Of a DNA stretch of 64,000 nucleotides, positions 55,820 through 64,000 are shown in pieces. Location of the stretch: NCBI RefSeq assembly GCF_042850945.1, contig NZ_AP031496.1:4340001-4404000 (forward strand), read 5' to 3'. The translations under genes and the position numbers were made by a program. This DNA is from Halioxenophilus aromaticivorans (GTDB lineage: Bacteria > Pseudomonadota > Gammaproteobacteria > Pseudomonadales > Cellvibrionaceae). The notes beneath the pieces are model-generated. The model was not told where the DNA came from and searched no databases. It was given only the letters and a program-made list of their open reading frames with translations. How positions within the stretch are numbered: the stretch's first letter is position 1; each line of letters opens with the position of its first letter.

Positions 55820-56290
55820 TCAGTTACGGTTGTTATCTTGTTCCAAAAACTCAGCAGCCAAGCGCAAAGTCCGGGTGGCCAAGTGGGTTTCTTTCAGGAA
55901 CAATAGCAAAGCAACGATGAGAGAACACATGGCCAATACAAAAGCCAAAACAATGACTTTGTCCACTGGCACAGTCCAATAGCTCCCAGAAAACAAAGTT
56001 ACAACCAGCATACACACCAACAGCCCGCTTAAGGTACAAAACCCCACCGCCCAGTTAATCAGGCGAATGCGCCGTTGCAACACTTTAAGTTCGCGGTTGC
56101 TCTGCTCCAGCATGTAATCATCGGTAAGCACCAATATGCGCCGCTGCAACGTTCTGTGGCGATCCACAATTCGCCCAAGGCGGCCTGTCATCACATTTAA
56201 GAATCCAGCGATACCCGCCAGTAAAAATACAGGCGCGACTGCAATTTGGATTAGACGAGAAATTTCTGTGAGATGGGTTAATGGTTCCAC
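55820..56290 (-). CDS. DUF2721 family membrane protein
   Basis: A 156-residue protein with a first membrane helix (IQIAVAPVFLLAGIAGFLNV, residues 15-34), a conserved charged loop (TGRLGRIVDRHRTLQRRI) and two further helices (about 75-105 and 110-135). This matches DUF2721, a widespread inner-membrane family of unknown function. It is monocistronic; its stop faces the DUF393 gene 44 bases away. Confidence 0.82.
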   Translation of the reverse strand: MEPLTHLTEISRLIQIAVAPVFLLAGIAGFLNVMTGRLGRIVDRHRTLQRRILVLTDDYMLEQSNRELKVLQRRIRLINWAVGFCTLSGLLVCMLVVTLFSGSYWTVPVDKVIVLAFVLAMCSLIVALLLFLKETHLATRTLRLAAEFLEQDNNRN

Positions 56291-56463
56291 AGCCGGGGGG
56301 CCTTCAAGCAGCTAAAACAAGCGCCCTAGCATACCAGAAAGTTGGCCGGCATAAAGACGATTAGCCGGGCGTTGTGTAGCTGGACCACAGTTACCACGAG
56401 CCTCACGTACCAGCAAATACACCGGTAAAAGCTGACCCCCACTGGCGCCGTTGGCTTACCGAA

Positions 56464-56481
56464 AGCCGGCCTAGGCCGGCT
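56464..56481 (-). terminator. Perfect palindrome spanning the NRPS-like stop codon
   Basis: AGCCGGCCTAGGCCGGCT is an 18-bp perfect palindrome containing the TAG of the A-T-TE gene, followed by TTTCGG on the minus strand. It may fold into a short terminator-like hairpin at the gene's 3' end. Confidence 0.4.
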
Positions 56482-59074
56482 CGGGACTTGCCCCCTCTGG
56501 CAGAGACTCTGGCAAATGGCGGATCATTTCCTCGCAAACCTGGGGCGCATGCTGCTTGGTAATAAGGCCCAAATGATCGCAGGCGATGCGGCAGGTTTTA
56601 AATTCACCTCTGATGAGGTGCCACCACTGCTGATAATCCACGGTAACCGAACGCTCTGCCGTGGCTATTACCAACAGGGCTTTAGTCAGTTGCTGGGGCT
56701 GGGGTTTGTACTTGTAAACCGCTTTAGTCAGTATGCGGTTGAGGTGATCATGGCGGGAGAACACGGCGTTAAACTCATCTTGCCTGCCAACCACTTTTTT
56801 GTAGATAGCCTTAAGCGGCTCGCGCACGCTGTCGAGTAGGTATTTGCGTTTAATGGATTTAGGCGTGTAGCAGTCCAAAAGCACTAGGCTATCCACCGGC
56901 CTGCCCGCCTCGGCCAACCTACGACACAACTCAAAGCCAATAACACCCCCGAGGGAATAACACACCAGCACGATATCGCCCACCGGATACACATCTTGGA
57001 TTTCGTCAAAGCATATTTGGACAACGTCTTCCAGGGTTTCCATGGGCCGGCCCAGCTTTTCAAAGCCCGGGTATTCCATGGCGTAAATCGGCATGTCATC
57101 CTGGAAGCGATCCACTACCGCCCGAAACGAAAACGCATCGCCAAACAAACCGGGCAGGCAAATCATGGCCTTGGGGCTTTTGCCGGGAGCATCATCTACG
57201 GCTTTTTTGTTGTGCAAGCTGGCAATGACGCCGCTGTGGCCCTGGTAAAGTAGCCCTTCAATGGCTTGTGTGAGCAGCTTGGGGGTTGGCGCCTCAATTA
57301 ACACCGATATATTAACCGGTGCTGATATGGCGTTTTCCAGCTCCAGCGCTAGTTCAATGGCTTTAAAGGAGTCCCCACCCTCAACAAAGAAGTTACTGTT
57401 AACGTGCAGATCTTTCTTGAGTACATCGCGGAAGCAATTAAGAACACGCAGCTCTAACATGGATGCCGGGGTCTCGATTGCTCCGGATTCAGCCATGTTC
57501 GGGCTAAATTGCCATTCACTGAGCGCTTTGCGGTCTACCTTGCCAGAGGCGTTCAGCGGCAGCGCGTCCATGCACACAAAATGCGAAGGCACCATATAAT
57601 GGGGTAAGCGTTGCGCCAGGAACTTGCGCAACTCGTCTGCGGTTAACGCAGTGGCTGCGAAGGCGATAATTTGAGCCGGCTCCAAGGAAGGGTTAAAGCT
57701 TACTGCGGCGTTGCCCACGCTGGGGTGTACTACCAGGGTGGCTTCAATCTCTGCTAACTCAATACGCTGGCCATTCAATTTTATCTGAGTGTCGCCGCGG
57801 CCGAGATACAACAGATTGCCATCGGCCAGCATTTGTGCCCTATCCCCCGTGTAATAAGCCACCGAGCCAGGCTGCTCGGGTACGGGCTTAAATTTCTCGG
57901 CGCTCAGCTTGGGCTGACCCCAGTAGCCCTGGGCGAAGTTGTCGCACATAACAACCAGTTCACCGGGCTCACCTTCGGCCACATCAGCGCCGGATTCATC
58001 GATAAGACGCAGGCTAACATCATCGTAGGGGCGGCCCACGGGAACCTGGGAGCCGGTCAGCTCAGTACCAGCATTAATTTGAAATCGCGTTAAACAGGCG
58101 GTTTCTGAGGTGCCTAAACCGTTGTGCACCGTAAAGTGCTGGCTAAAATTCTGTTGGTAAAGCGCGACGTCGGAGGTAAACAGAGGCTCCCCTACCACGT
58201 GGATATCACGCAGGCTGACCAGCTGCTCGACACACTCAGCAGTGTTAATGACCCGACGAAACAAGGTGGCGGTGCTGTACAGTAAACTCACCTGAGAGGA
58301 TTCAATCCAGCGAATTAAATCGGTGGTGCTGCCGGCTTTGATGTCGAATACACACAGGGTAGCCCCGCTGTACAAAGCCCCAAAAATACAAAATACAGCG
58401 GGGGTATAACTGCAGGGCAAGGCCAGGGCGATTTTATCGCTCTGACTAATATTTAAGTCTGCAAGATAGTGCCCGGTTGAGCGCATCATACTGGCTCGGG
58501 AGTGTACAATAATCTTAGGCGTACCCGTTGTACCCGAGGTTGTCAGTGCGTAGGCAGGCAGATGTTTTTCAATTTGCTGTGGGGAGAACGGCGCTGTAGC
58601 CCGGGCGTCCCCCCCATTGGGCAACTCCACACTCAGCACAGCCATGACTACGCCACTGGCATGGGCCGCCAAGGCCAGTGCCTCGGCCCGCTGCTGGTTG
58701 GCAGCATCGGCGATGATTATGCCCGGCTGAAGAGACTCTGTAATGGCAAGTAATCGCGCTTCCGGCTGGCTTGGGTCTAGCGGCAGGTAGGCTTTGCCGG
58801 CCACCACGGCGGCAACAATACCGGTGATGACCTCTGCACTATGGTTGGCTAACACCGCTACAAACTGGGAAGGTTGACCGCTGGAGTTGGCGGACGCCCG
58901 AGATTGGATTAAAGCACTAAGGTTACCAATGGTTGCCCCAAGCTCGCCGTAGGAGATTTTACGGCTACCGTCCTCGATGGCCATGGCCAATGGAGTTTGC
59001 AACACCCATTGCCAAAACCCTTGGTTGAACGGGCAATAGTCATTGTTTTGAATGTTTTGACTTGCATTTACCAT
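56471..59074 (-). CDS. Stand-alone NRPS-like enzyme: adenylation-carrier-thioesterase (A-T-TE)
   Basis: An 867-residue protein; ATG at 59074 is preceded by AAGGGAAGGGG, the in-frame ATG 36 bases upstream is not. The adenylation domain (about 15-530) has A3 TTSGTTGTPK (178-187), A5 NGLGTSET, A7 YYTGDRA, A8 GRGDTQIKLNGQRIELAEIE and A10 NASGKVDRK (Lys512). The carrier domain has EGGDSF (Ser569). The thioesterase has CYSLGG (Ser707) and His833. There is no condensation domain. In the A4 segment (SYTPAVFCIF, 222-231) the Asp that binds the substrate amino group is replaced, by position, by Thr224, suggesting a non-amino acid. This layout matches enzymes that dimerise aryl-keto acids, but the product is unknown. 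No tailoring genes flank it. Confidence 0.88.
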   Translation of the reverse strand: MVNASQNIQNNDYCPFNQGFWQWVLQTPLAMAIEDGSRKISYGELGATIGNLSALIQSRASANSSGQPSQFVAVLANHSAEVITGIVAAVVAGKAYLPLDPSQPEARLLAITESLQPGIIIADAANQQRAEALALAAHASGVVMAVLSVELPNGGDARATAPFSPQQIEKHLPAYALTTSGTTGTPKIIVHSRASMMRSTGHYLADLNISQSDKIALALPCSYTPAVFCIFGALYSGATLCVFDIKAGSTTDLIRWIESSQVSLLYSTATLFRRVINTAECVEQLVSLRDIHVVGEPLFTSDVALYQQNFSQHFTVHNGLGTSETACLTRFQINAGTELTGSQVPVGRPYDDVSLRLIDESGADVAEGEPGELVVMCDNFAQGYWGQPKLSAEKFKPVPEQPGSVAYYTGDRAQMLADGNLLYLGRGDTQIKLNGQRIELAEIEATLVVHPSVGNAAVSFNPSLEPAQIIAFAATALTADELRKFLAQRLPHYMVPSHFVCMDALPLNASGKVDRKALSEWQFSPNMAESGAIETPASMLELRVLNCFRDVLKKDLHVNSNFFVEGGDSFKAIELALELENAISAPVNISVLIEAPTPKLLTQAIEGLLYQGHSGVIASLHNKKAVDDAPGKSPKAMICLPGLFGDAFSFRAVVDRFQDDMPIYAMEYPGFEKLGRPMETLEDVVQICFDEIQDVYPVGDIVLVCYSLGGVIGFELCRRLAEAGRPVDSLVLLDCYTPKSIKRKYLLDSVREPLKAIYKKVVGRQDEFNAVFSRHDHLNRILTKAVYKYKPQPQQLTKALLVIATAERSVTVDYQQWWHLIRGEFKTCRIACDHLGLITKQHAPQVCEEMIRHLPESLPEGASPEPA

Positions 59075-59738
59075 CCGATTCCCCTTCCCTTGAGCATCGT
59101 GCAGCTGCATTGAGTTTATGTTTGTGTGCCTACTCTGCGTTCGCTATATAAGGTATTCGCTATATAAGGTATTCGCTATTTAGACGCTTACAGTTTCTGC
59201 GCCTAGCGCCTACCCATCGAGACACTGATCAATCAAAATCGACTGCTGTAGATCACGTAAACCAAAGCTCGACAGGAGCAGCTTTACATTGACAGAGCCT
59301 AATTACTGGCGGTGCCTAGGTTACTGGCAGTGCCGAAGCAACTGGTTGCCTACGTACTTATACGGCGACGCCGAGTTTTGGTTTGTAAAATTTTATTAAG
59401 ATATTGCGGGTCTTCTGACACGCCAATTTTGCAAAAATTGTGCAAGCAGAGGCTGATAGTATAAAGTTTTCACCGTCAGAGCAAGCGGCTGCGCCAACTT
59501 AACTTAAATTAAATAATTACTAAAACTGCTTAAATACTAGTATTTTTGGCAATGACAATGAGGGGAAAGTGCTAAAACGCCAACAACACGTGGCAAGTGC
59601 AATACAAAGACAACTGCATAAAAGCACCACAACTAACCAAACAGTCAATCCACGGCTCGCAAACCCGAGATCGTAAAATCAAGGTAATAAATTATAGTTA
59701 GGAGAGGATTCATTTGGAGTTTGGTTTGGCAGAGGAAC
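59075..59738. other. Long intergenic region upstream of the NRPS-like gene
   Basis: About 660 bases with no supportable gene. It contains the 16-bp tandem repeat listed next and, in 59371-59560, a very AT-rich stretch (TTTTATTAAGATATTGCGGG and AAATTAAATAATTACTAAAA) that could hold a promoter for the minus-strand gene. No operator is clear. Confidence 0.5.
59140..59180. repeat. 16-bp tandem repeat, 2.5 copies
   Basis: TTCGCTATATAAGGTA occurs at 59140-59155 and 59156-59171, then TTCGCTATT as a partial third copy. The minus strand of each unit reads TACCTTATATAGCGAA. It lies 66 bases before the NRPS-like start codon, in the promoter or leader, where copy-number change could alter expression. 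TATATA in each unit is -10-like. Confidence 0.85.
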
Positions 59739-60140
59739 TTAGCCTTCTAACAAGCCCTTTTGCCGCAAGAACTCTAAAAAGCGCTCGCTGGTGAGAGGCT
59801 TATATTGATAATCGACACCAAACTCCTCCGCTCGGGTTTTATCCCGTTCATTCAAAGATGACGTTAAGAAAATCACCACGCACTCTGCCTGGTTAGCTTC
59901 GTTTAAGGATTGGTATTGTTCTAAAAATCCAAAACCATCCATGGCAGGCATATTGATATCGAGAAAGATAACGTGGACAGTTTCCGTTTGACATCTCAAC
60001 CAATCCAAGGCTTCTTCAGCCATAGTGAAATCACTCAAGACGCGACCAACGCCGGATTTCTCAACCACCCGGCGGTGGATGTAGTTATCAGCAAGGTTAT
60101 CGTCGATTAACACTACGTTGATTAAATTCGCTTTATTCAT
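59739..60140 (-). CDS. Rcp1/CheY-type single-domain response regulator
   Basis: A 133-residue receiver. LIDDNLADNY (11-20) is the acidic pocket, Asp61 in FLDINMPAMDG the phospho-acceptor, and YKPLTSERFLEFLRQ the switch region, where the conserved Lys is in QYKPLT. It starts 37 bases after the stop of the PAS kinase gene and is its operon partner. No output domain is present. It is the third such kinase/receiver pair in the window. Confidence 0.92.
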   Translation of the reverse strand: MNKANLINVVLIDDNLADNYIHRRVVEKSGVGRVLSDFTMAEEALDWLRCQTETVHVIFLDINMPAMDGFGFLEQYQSLNEANQAECVVIFLTSSLNERDKTRAEEFGVDYQYKPLTSERFLEFLRQKGLLEG

Positions 60141-60177
60141 AGCAGCACTTTAATTGATGATTTCTAAAACATCATAC

Positions 60178-61317
60178 CTAAACCAAGACGGGGAACAATA
60201 GCTCGATACGCATACCCTGACCAACCTCGGAGCTAGCGGTAACCTTCCCGCCATGTAACGTCATCACTCGGCGTACAATGGCAAGGCCGAGCCCCGTTCC
60301 GGCGTACTGGGCCGAGTCATGGAATTTAGAAAAGTAATCAAACATTTTTTGGCAGTGTTCTTTGGCCAAACCTACTCCGTTGTCAGTAACTGACACCTGG
60401 TAACCCTCAGGCAGCTTACGGTTCTGCACGGTTATGGTCAGCGCTGTATCTGGCGAGGCGTACTTCATACTGTTTTGAAAAATATTCAGGAAACAGCGAT
60501 ATATCAAAACGCGATCCCCGCGCAAGTTTTGCTCTCCATTAAATTCCACGCGCCACGCTTGGTCGATCTCACTAAACTGCAAATCTTTTTTAACTTGGTC
60601 AACCACGGTGGCCAGATTGAATTCTTTTGCCACCACAGATTGGCTAGCGGACTCGATACTGGATAGGTCTTGCACCGAATCGAGTAACCGCTGCATATTC
60701 TCTAGCTGTTGATCTATCAGCGGAAATACCGCTTGGGTATCTGCGCTATGGTCAATGGCATACTCCTGTTTAAGTATGTCAATCAGCCCAACGAGGCTAC
60801 GCAGAGGCGCTTTAAGATCGTGGGAAGCCGCATAGGACAGCGTGGTTAAATCTTCGTTAACTTGTTGCAGTTGCTTGGCCCAGCGCTCCGTCTCCCTGGC
60901 TTCCATGATCTCTGTTACATCCGTATGTGCACCCAGCATGCGTATTGGCTTGCCGCTGCCATCTCGTAGTACGATGCCCCGGCAACGAACCCAGACCCAT
61001 TTTCCGGATACATGCTTATAGCGAACGTATTGATCGTAGGGGTGATTGGGGTCGGCACAATGTTTTTCAAAATTACTCAGTGCTGTTTCTAGATCTTGTG
61101 GGTGAATTAGATCTTGCCACTCGGCACTCAGATGTTGCTTGGTCGACGGATCTATGCCCATGGTGAGCCAGAACCTTGGGCTCATCCACTCGTGCTCAGG
61201 ATTCTCTAAATCCCAATACCACAAACCATCCAATGAACCCTGCTCAATAAAATCCACCACGGTAGAATCTGTTTTAAACAGCTTATAAAGCTCTGTTTGC
61301 AGGTAGTTCGTTGCCAT
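60178..61317 (-). CDS. Soluble PAS-domain sensor histidine kinase
   Basis: A 379-residue kinase without membrane segments. A PAS/PAC domain (about 20-138; DGLWYWDLENPEHEWMSPRF, VRCRGIVLRDGSGKPIRMLG) is followed by HisKA with His166 (YAASHDLKAPLRSLVGL). HATPase carries VTDNGVGLAKEHCQKMF and GTGLGLAIVRRVM. The SHDLKAPLR subtype normally signals to receivers like the one encoded next. The PAS ligand is unknown. The ATG at 61317 has AAGG about eleven bases upstream. Confidence 0.92.
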   Translation of the reverse strand: MATNYLQTELYKLFKTDSTVVDFIEQGSLDGLWYWDLENPEHEWMSPRFWLTMGIDPSTKQHLSAEWQDLIHPQDLETALSNFEKHCADPNHPYDQYVRYKHVSGKWVWVRCRGIVLRDGSGKPIRMLGAHTDVTEIMEARETERWAKQLQQVNEDLTTLSYAASHDLKAPLRSLVGLIDILKQEYAIDHSADTQAVFPLIDQQLENMQRLLDSVQDLSSIESASQSVVAKEFNLATVVDQVKKDLQFSEIDQAWRVEFNGEQNLRGDRVLIYRCFLNIFQNSMKYASPDTALTITVQNRKLPEGYQVSVTDNGVGLAKEHCQKMFDYFSKFHDSAQYAGTGLGLAIVRRVMTLHGGKVTASSEVGQGMRIELLFPVLV

Positions 61318-61452
61318 TATTGGGTGAACCTTTTCGATTATCAGGAGGCCACTATACTACGGAATCACCACTGTGTAGCCATAATGGGCGCCAATGGCCG
61401 ACTATCCCTCAACTATGAATTTGGTCAGCACCAAGAGATTCTATAGGCGTTA

Positions 61453-61671
61453 TCAGCGAATTTCTAACCGGGGGTAGCCACGATTATTCAGCTCTATGGG
61501 CTCAATATCGTATTCCTGGAAGGGAGGAACAGAAAGGTCATCAGGCGGCGCCGCAAGTTGGTTAAGATCTACCGCGCGAGCAACTCCACGAATCACCCCT
61601 TCTGATTGTGTCAATTCGTAGTAAATGCCGTTGCGGAAATTAGTCCCAAATTCTTTTGGCTTTTTGTACAT
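61453..61671 (-). CDS. Small hypothetical protein
   Basis: A 72-residue soluble protein, MYKKPKEFGTNFRNGIYYEL onward, with a Pro-rich centre (APPDDLSVPPFQEYDIEP) and no recognised domain. It follows the 104-residue gene by 12 bases and is probably co-transcribed with it. There is no good ribosome site before the ATG. The balanced composition favours a real gene but nothing about function can be said. Confidence 0.5.
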   Translation of the reverse strand: MYKKPKEFGTNFRNGIYYELTQSEGVIRGVARAVDLNQLAAPPDDLSVPPFQEYDIEPIELNNRGYPRLEIR

Positions 61672-61683
61672 AAACAGTAAGTC

Positions 61684-61998
61684 TTAGGATAACCACCGCA
61701 AATCATCGGCACTTATTCTACGCGGTTGTTCATAGGGGTATTTTAGATGGCACCAGAGCTCCGAGGACTCAAGGCACTTCATCTCTTTCATGGACAGAAA
61801 GTAATCTGTGAAACCCTCATAATCGATTGCAACCAAAAACTCTGCACTACTGCTATCGGCGGTAAAATTAACTTCGCCAATAGTAACTTGGCCGCCTGCG
61901 GTATCGATTAAATAAATCGTTTTTTTACCCGCTGGAACCTCAGCGCACACAAATTCAGGGAGCAAAAAATATAAAAGATTATCAACTTCCAGCAACAA
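61684..61998 (-). CDS. Small hypothetical protein, start uncertain
   Basis: A 104-residue open frame whose first possible codons are TTG TTG at 61998, with a TAG immediately upstream and no ribosome site. Sequence such as PAGKKTIYLIDTAGGQVTIG and YEGFTDYFLSMKEMKCLESS looks like a genuine folded beta-rich protein, but I recognise no family. The lack of a proper start suggests that the 5' end of the gene has been lost or that the true start lies inside. The 72-residue gene follows closely. Confidence 0.45.
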   Translation of the reverse strand: MLLEVDNLLYFLLPEFVCAEVPAGKKTIYLIDTAGGQVTIGEVNFTADSSSAEFLVAIDYEGFTDYFLSMKEMKCLESSELWCHLKYPYEQPRRISADDLRWLS

Positions 61999-62141
61999 CT
62001 AACACCGATGCGGGATTTGGCAGTAGACATAAAGTGGATCTTTAGCTTGGGTTATTATTGTTGTCCTTAGTTTTTTAGCAAAGCCGCCCATAGTCGCGCG
62101 TTACACATGGCTATGAGCTTTATTGGCGCTTTTTTAGGCAA

Positions 62142-62175
62142 AATCTACGTGGCTTGCCAAAACGCCACGTAGATT
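62142..62175 (-). terminator. Rho-independent terminator after the cytochrome c gene
   Basis: AATCTACGTGGC and GCCACGTAGATT form a perfect 12-bp stem with a ten-base loop, followed on the minus strand by TTTTGCC. It lies 90 bases after the cytochrome stop codon. Confidence 0.8.
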
Positions 62176-62264
62176 AATGGCTCAAGTATTATTGCTACGA
62201 CGAATGCCGAGCAACCTTGCACAATCAGTTTCGGTTTGAGCCAACCATACCGTGTATCTGAGCT

Positions 62265-62660
62265 CTAGTCAGCTAAGTGTAATATCCAACCTACCAATTG
62301 ATCGGCTTGCTCCTCGTTAAGCACTGCGGAGTTGGGTGGCATAGCAACACCACTTACCTCGCCTTTCCAATGGCTCTGGTAGGGGCTGGAACCTTTTAAG
62401 ACCGTTTGTGTTAACTCCTGCTTTGCCTCCGGACGGCCCCGGTATTTCTCGGCCACCTTTTGCCATGCAGGACCAATGGGTTTAAGACCATTAGGGCCCT
62501 TGCCGCCAGCGGCTATTGAATGACAAGTGACGCAGCCACTGCTTTGCGCCAAGTTAATCATTTCTACATCATTGCTTGTTTGCTCGGCGCCAACGCCAAC
62601 CATAGGCACCCCAGCCAATGCAATGCCCAACAAACCGTAAAGCGGTACCAGAGACTTCAT
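62265..62660 (-). CDS. Periplasmic monoheme class I cytochrome c
   Basis: A 131-residue exported protein. ATG at 62660 has AAGGAG eight bases upstream, whereas an in-frame start 54 bases earlier has none. The signal peptide ends near residue 25 (GVGA-EQT). The heme motif is Cys43-VT-Cys46-His47 and the axial Met is Met107 in VAMPPN, as in cytochromes c551/c552. It should carry electrons in the periplasm. It is monocistronic with a strong terminator. A weak FNR/ANR-like site, CTGACTTACATCAA, lies at 62769-62782. The electron partner is not encoded nearby. Confidence 0.92.
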   Translation of the reverse strand: MKSLVPLYGLLGIALAGVPMVGVGAEQTSNDVEMINLAQSSGCVTCHSIAAGGKGPNGLKPIGPAWQKVAEKYRGRPEAKQELTQTVLKGSSPYQSHWKGEVSGVAMPPNSAVLNEEQADQLVGWILHLAD

Positions 62661-63421
62661 GTCACAACTCCTTAAGACTATTACTGGGTGGTCACGTACC
62701 ACCAGTGAAAGCATAAGAAGTTTCTGGCCGGGTTACCTATCCTTCTAAAGTACTGATACCAGGCTTTGCTGACTTACATCAAACCGTGCGGGTAAGAGAG
62801 AGCAAGGCTCAGCACAAGCAATTACCGCACCGGCCAGCGCTGGCTTGGATGTAACCGCCACTGCGGATGTAGTCATTGTGCGCGGCGCGTCAGATCAACT
62901 GGATTCCGAAACCGTCACCGGCAGCGCAGTAACGGATGAAATTGAGTTCGATACAAATCCTAATCTTTACCTTTGTCATACTTGTCGGACATAAATTGAA
63001 TCTTACAGAGTTTGATTTAAGCAACTGGTGTCAAACCACTGTGTTCTATGTCCTCTTAATTTCCTTTTTCATAGCGGTTTACTTCAACTGCTCATAGCTA
63101 ATCCAAGGATGTTACGCAGACATAGGAAAATGGTTAATAAAGCTATCAAAAAAATCTGAATCAACACAACGAAACGGACTCAGGCGCCTATCGTTTCTAC
63201 TTATTGCCATTATAAAAAAAGACTTATCCCATGCATTGAGTTCACAATTTTAGTATTCTTCTTTCAGGTTCTTTTAGCCACGGCCATCACGAGTGCAGTA
63301 TATTCCGCCTACAGCAAACTAAACATGAATCCCTGAAACCTAAATTCAACTTAGGTCCGAAAACATCTAAGGGGTAGTTTGCAACAACTTCTATTTTCTC
63401 ACAGACCGTCGATAATTGTAG
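62661..63421. other. Gene-poor, AT-rich stretch with short degenerate open frames
   Basis: No confident gene in about 760 bases. A 53-codon frame from ATG 62936 to TAG at 63095-63097 would encode a hydrophobic two-helix peptide (MKLSSIQILIFTFVILVGHK ... FYVLLISFFIAVYF). The same frame stays open after that TAG to 63251, and a neighbouring frame encodes another hydrophobic stretch (IEFTILVFFFQVLLATAI). This may be a decayed membrane-protein gene or chance. An open frame without start at about 62790-62990 (GLDVTATADVVIVRGASDQL) looks coding-like but is unassigned. Confidence 0.35.
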
Positions 63422-63727
63422 TTAAGCCAACACATCCAACCCCTTATCAGCCACTAAATTAAGCAGCTTTAGCGATGACCTGTTGGTTTTTATAGCACCT
63501 TGCTCCCACTTCTGAACTGTAGATATACTGGTGTTTAAGTAAGCCGCAAACACGCCTTGACTGGCGTGATTTTTCAAGCGAATACGCTTAATTTGCACAG
63601 CGGTATATTCTTTTACCGGAGGCAAATATAAGGCGTCGAACTCACGCAACGTGGCATCTTTCATAACACCGGCAGCGTGCAGATCTTGAGCCGTTTCATG
63701 AACAGAATTCAATATCGATTTACCCAT
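63422..63727 (-). CDS. HigA-type antitoxin / XRE transcriptional regulator
   Basis: A 101-residue DNA-binding protein. After an N-terminal helical part (residues 1-40, with the conserved REFDALYLPPVKEYTAVQIK), a helix-turn-helix covers about 45-80 (RLKNHASQGVFAAYLNTSIS, TVQKWEQGAIK). This arrangement is typical of antitoxins that pair with RelE-like toxins of the YgjN/PF06296 type. It overlaps the 3' end of the toxin gene by eight bases, toxin first, the normal order for this family. The frame is intact, unlike that of the toxin. It would repress its own operon. Confidence 0.88.
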   Translation of the reverse strand: MGKSILNSVHETAQDLHAAGVMKDATLREFDALYLPPVKEYTAVQIKRIRLKNHASQGVFAAYLNTSISTVQKWEQGAIKTNRSSLKLLNLVADKGLDVLA

Positions 63728-64000
63728 TTTTCTCTACCTCTATCAACGCGCCATTCTTAATGGCCTCAGTTAATGCTTTGTCACTATAACTCAGCAATTC
63801 TTTTGCCAAGCGCTTCAAGGCATTAAGTTCGTCGACACTAATATTGGCGCGAGCATACTTGGCAAAACCGTAGACAAAAACGCTTTGTCGCCTAAGCGAT
63901 AAGTCAATAAAGTGCGCACACCGCCGCTTTTACCGCGGCCACCCACTGCCATAAGCTTTTTGACAACGTGGCCGCCCAGATCGGCATCAATTAGGCCCCG
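63720..64000 (-). pseudogene. RelE-like toxin gene, frameshifted and cut by the window edge
   Basis: The frame from the right edge reads LIDADLGGHVVKKLMAVGGR, GKSGGVRTLLTYRLGDKAFL and then goes wrong. One base more in the run of five Ts (As at 63876-63880 on the plus strand) would restore FVYGFAKYARANISVDELNA and the conserved SYSDKALTEAIKNGALIEVE end. These segments are diagnostic of PF06296-type RelE/HigB toxins. The lesion is a single-base deletion in a homopolymer, so it is either a true inactivating mutation or a sequencing error. The 5' end of the gene lies beyond the window. Confidence 0.85.

Noticed and set aside
59320..59340. CTGGCAGTGCCGAAGCA, a plus-strand sigma54-like match
   Set aside because: Only 10 of 14 positions match and no plus-strand gene follows.
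1..64000. CRISPR arrays, insertion sequences, prophage genes, rRNA or tRNA genes
   Set aside because: I looked for regularly spaced repeats, transposase or integrase motifs and cloverleaf sequences and saw none that I could support.

Overview
The window looks like the chromosome of a marine, polysaccharide-degrading gammaproteobacterium, probably close to the Cellvibrionales (Saccharophagus/Teredinibacter/Simiduia-like). The reasons are two giant TonB-dependent receptors, an alginate lyase with an alginate-monomer pathway, the leuS-lptE-holA order typical of Gammaproteobacteria, and many PAS/GGDEF/histidine-kinase proteins. The genus is inference; there is no rRNA or tRNA in the window to settle it.

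1-12.7 kb is an alginate utilisation locus. Reading right to left on the minus strand: TonB receptor, PL6 alginate lyase, KdgF-like cupin, MFS uronate transporter, DEH-reductase-like SDR, and KdgK (cut by the window edge). A FadR-type GntR regulator (8.5-9.3 kb) and a second, divergent TonB receptor (9.6-12.6 kb) complete it. ATTGGT/ACCAAT half-sites lie in both receptor promoters. The PL6 gene carries one in-frame TAA that cuts the protein after the signal peptide and about 100 residues.

12.7-33 kb is mostly housekeeping and accessory genes: a YfaZ-like outer-membrane protein, a NIT-like protein, leuS-lptE-holA, a DUF815 ATPase, a DUF2855 protein, an M13 metallopeptidase, a Ca2+/cation antiporter, two MFS transporters, an SDR, a DASH cryptochrome, and a radical-SAM/DUF4130 DNA-repair pair preceded by a LexA-like box.

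33-51 kb is a dense signal-transduction island: a sigma54-dependent response regulator coupled to a 74-residue protein resembling a bare histidine-kinase dimerisation helix, a CHASE3 kinase, stand-alone receiver proteins, a REC-HK-REC-REC hybrid, a membrane PAS kinase, a GAF-PAS-PAS-GGDEF-EAL protein, a CheB-CheR-PAS-REC fusion and an orphan periplasmic sugar-binding-type protein. Two good sigma54 (-24/-12) promoter matches precede envelope-stress-type genes (a two-BON-domain protein; a 57-residue membrane protein plus a small lipoprotein) on either side of the sigma54 activator, which suggests a local regulon.

51-64 kb is accessory: a decayed LysR/GlcG-type divergent gene pair, a Rieske oxygenase and flavin reductase, a stand-alone A-T-TE NRPS-like enzyme whose amino-group-binding Asp appears replaced, another kinase/receiver pair, a cytochrome c, and a toxin-antitoxin pair whose toxin carries a one-base frameshift while the antitoxin is intact.
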